A model generated the notes under the pieces. The model saw only the letters and a list, made by a program, of their open reading frames with translations. It made no database searches and was not told where the DNA came from. From assembly GCA_031254795.1 (NCBI GenBank), contig JAIRTS010000110.1:1-6011 (forward strand): 6,011 bases of DNA, in the 5' to 3' direction. A program made the position numbers and the translations under genes. The stretch is from Treponema sp. Lineage in GTDB: Bacteria > Spirochaetota > Spirochaetia > Treponematales > Breznakiellaceae. Of this stretch, positions 5,576-6,011 are shown piece by piece. Within the stretch, counting starts at the first letter, position 1. Every line of letters begins with the position of its first letter.

Positions 5576-5998
5576 ATGAGCGATGAAATAGAGGCGCTTT
5601 TGCCGCACCGAGCGCCGTTTTTATTTGTGGATGAAATTCTTTCGGCGGATGAAAAGAACATTGTCGCGCGGCGCGTTTTTACAGAGCGGGAGTTCTTCTT
5701 TGCCGGCCATTTCCCTGAATATCCGGTGGTTCCGGGCGTCATCTTAATTGAGACTATGGCGCAGTCGGGTGGCGCGGGCTTGCGGAAAACAGGCGTTCTG
5801 AGCGGGGATTCGCTCTTTTTTCTTGCGTCTGTTGACAAGGTGAAATTCCGGCGGCAGGTGCGTCCCGGAGAAGAAGTCCGTTCAGAGATAGAAAACCTGC
5901 GAGTCTCCGCCAAAATGATAAAGCAGGCGGGCAAGGCGTATGTTGGCGGCGAGCTTGCGGCGGAAGCCGAGTGGCTCTGTCTGGTGGGAAGCAAATGA
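5576..5998 (+). CDS. fabZ: 3-hydroxyacyl-ACP dehydratase FabZ
   Basis: This hotdog-fold dehydratase converts (R)-3-hydroxyacyl-ACP to trans-2-enoyl-ACP, the step after FabG. The product has 140 residues, normal for FabZ. The N-terminal LLPHRAPFLFVDEI is the family's opening motif. The active-site pair is H45 in AGHFPEYPVVPG and E59 in LIETMAQ, with the same 14-residue spacing as in E. coli FabZ. The much longer FabA is unlikely given the length and the GHFP and PVVPG motifs. ATG 5576 follows AAGGAG (5564-5569) by six bases, and the fabF stop is only 12 bases upstream, which indicates a shared transcript. The TGA stop overlaps a possible next start at 5995. A dehydratase of an aryl-polyene type cluster is an alternative, but nothing in view requires it. 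Confidence 0.93.
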   Translation: MSDEIEALLPHRAPFLFVDEILSADEKNIVARRVFTEREFFFAGHFPEYPVVPGVILIETMAQSGGAGLRKTGVLSGDSLFFLASVDKVKFRRQVRPGEEVRSEIENLRVSAKMIKQAGKAYVGGELAAEAEWLCLVGSK

Positions 5999-6011
5999 CC
6001 CATCAACGGCG
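5995..6011 (+). CDS. possible start of the next operon gene, cut by the window edge
   Basis: ATG 5995-5997 overlaps the fabZ stop TGA (5996-5998) in the ATGA arrangement typical of translationally coupled genes. GGGAAG lies just upstream as a possible ribosome site. Only MTHQR and a partial codon are visible, so no product can be named. It may also be chance. Confidence 0.3.

Noticed and set aside
4943..5608. 221-codon minus-strand open frame
   Set aside because: Lies antisense to the fabF and fabZ coding sequence with intact catalytic motifs; a codon-bias shadow.
5524..6006. 160-codon minus-strand open frame
   Set aside because: Antisense to fabZ and the end of fabF, no recognisable motif.

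Overview
The window looks like a chromosomal segment of a moderately GC-rich diderm bacterium. The protein style (a FabF with a spirochaete-like C-terminal half, and a beta-propeller/NodB-like exported protein) suggests a spirochaete, possibly a Treponema relative. That assignment is an impression from sequence feel, not a search result. There are no tRNA, rRNA, CRISPR or transposase genes.

Left part (1-553). The first ~460 bases are very GC-rich and hold no confident gene. They contain a 15-G homopolymer at the very edge, three copies of TGTCAACAC, and a near-consensus leftward promoter (TTGACA, 17 bp, TATAGT). That promoter would start an mRNA almost exactly at the ATG of a leftward ORF that runs off the window through the homopolymer. 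A rightward promoter with an extended -10 (TTGATT, 16 bp, TGaTATAAT) follows at 465-492.

First operon (554-3187). Three genes probably share that promoter: an unlisted 44-residue small exported or membrane protein with a good ribosome site (554-688), a 65-residue helical protein of unknown function (712-909), and a 751-residue exported protein (932-3187). The last has a beta-propeller-like N-terminal part and a C-terminal NodB-type deacetylase fold whose catalytic motifs are largely degraded. The junction of the second and third genes is a perfect 42-bp palindrome (902-943) that contains the stop codon of one and the chosen start codon of the other. This is the most unusual structure in the window.

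Second operon (3240 to the right edge). A good promoter precedes a compact fatty-acid elongation set: fabG (ketoacyl-ACP reductase), fabF (ketoacyl-ACP synthase II) and fabZ (hydroxyacyl-ACP dehydratase). Together they cover condensation, first reduction and dehydration of the type II FAS cycle; enoyl reductase, malonyl transferase and ACP are not in view. The fabZ stop overlaps a possible next start codon (ATGA), so the operon probably continues beyond the window.
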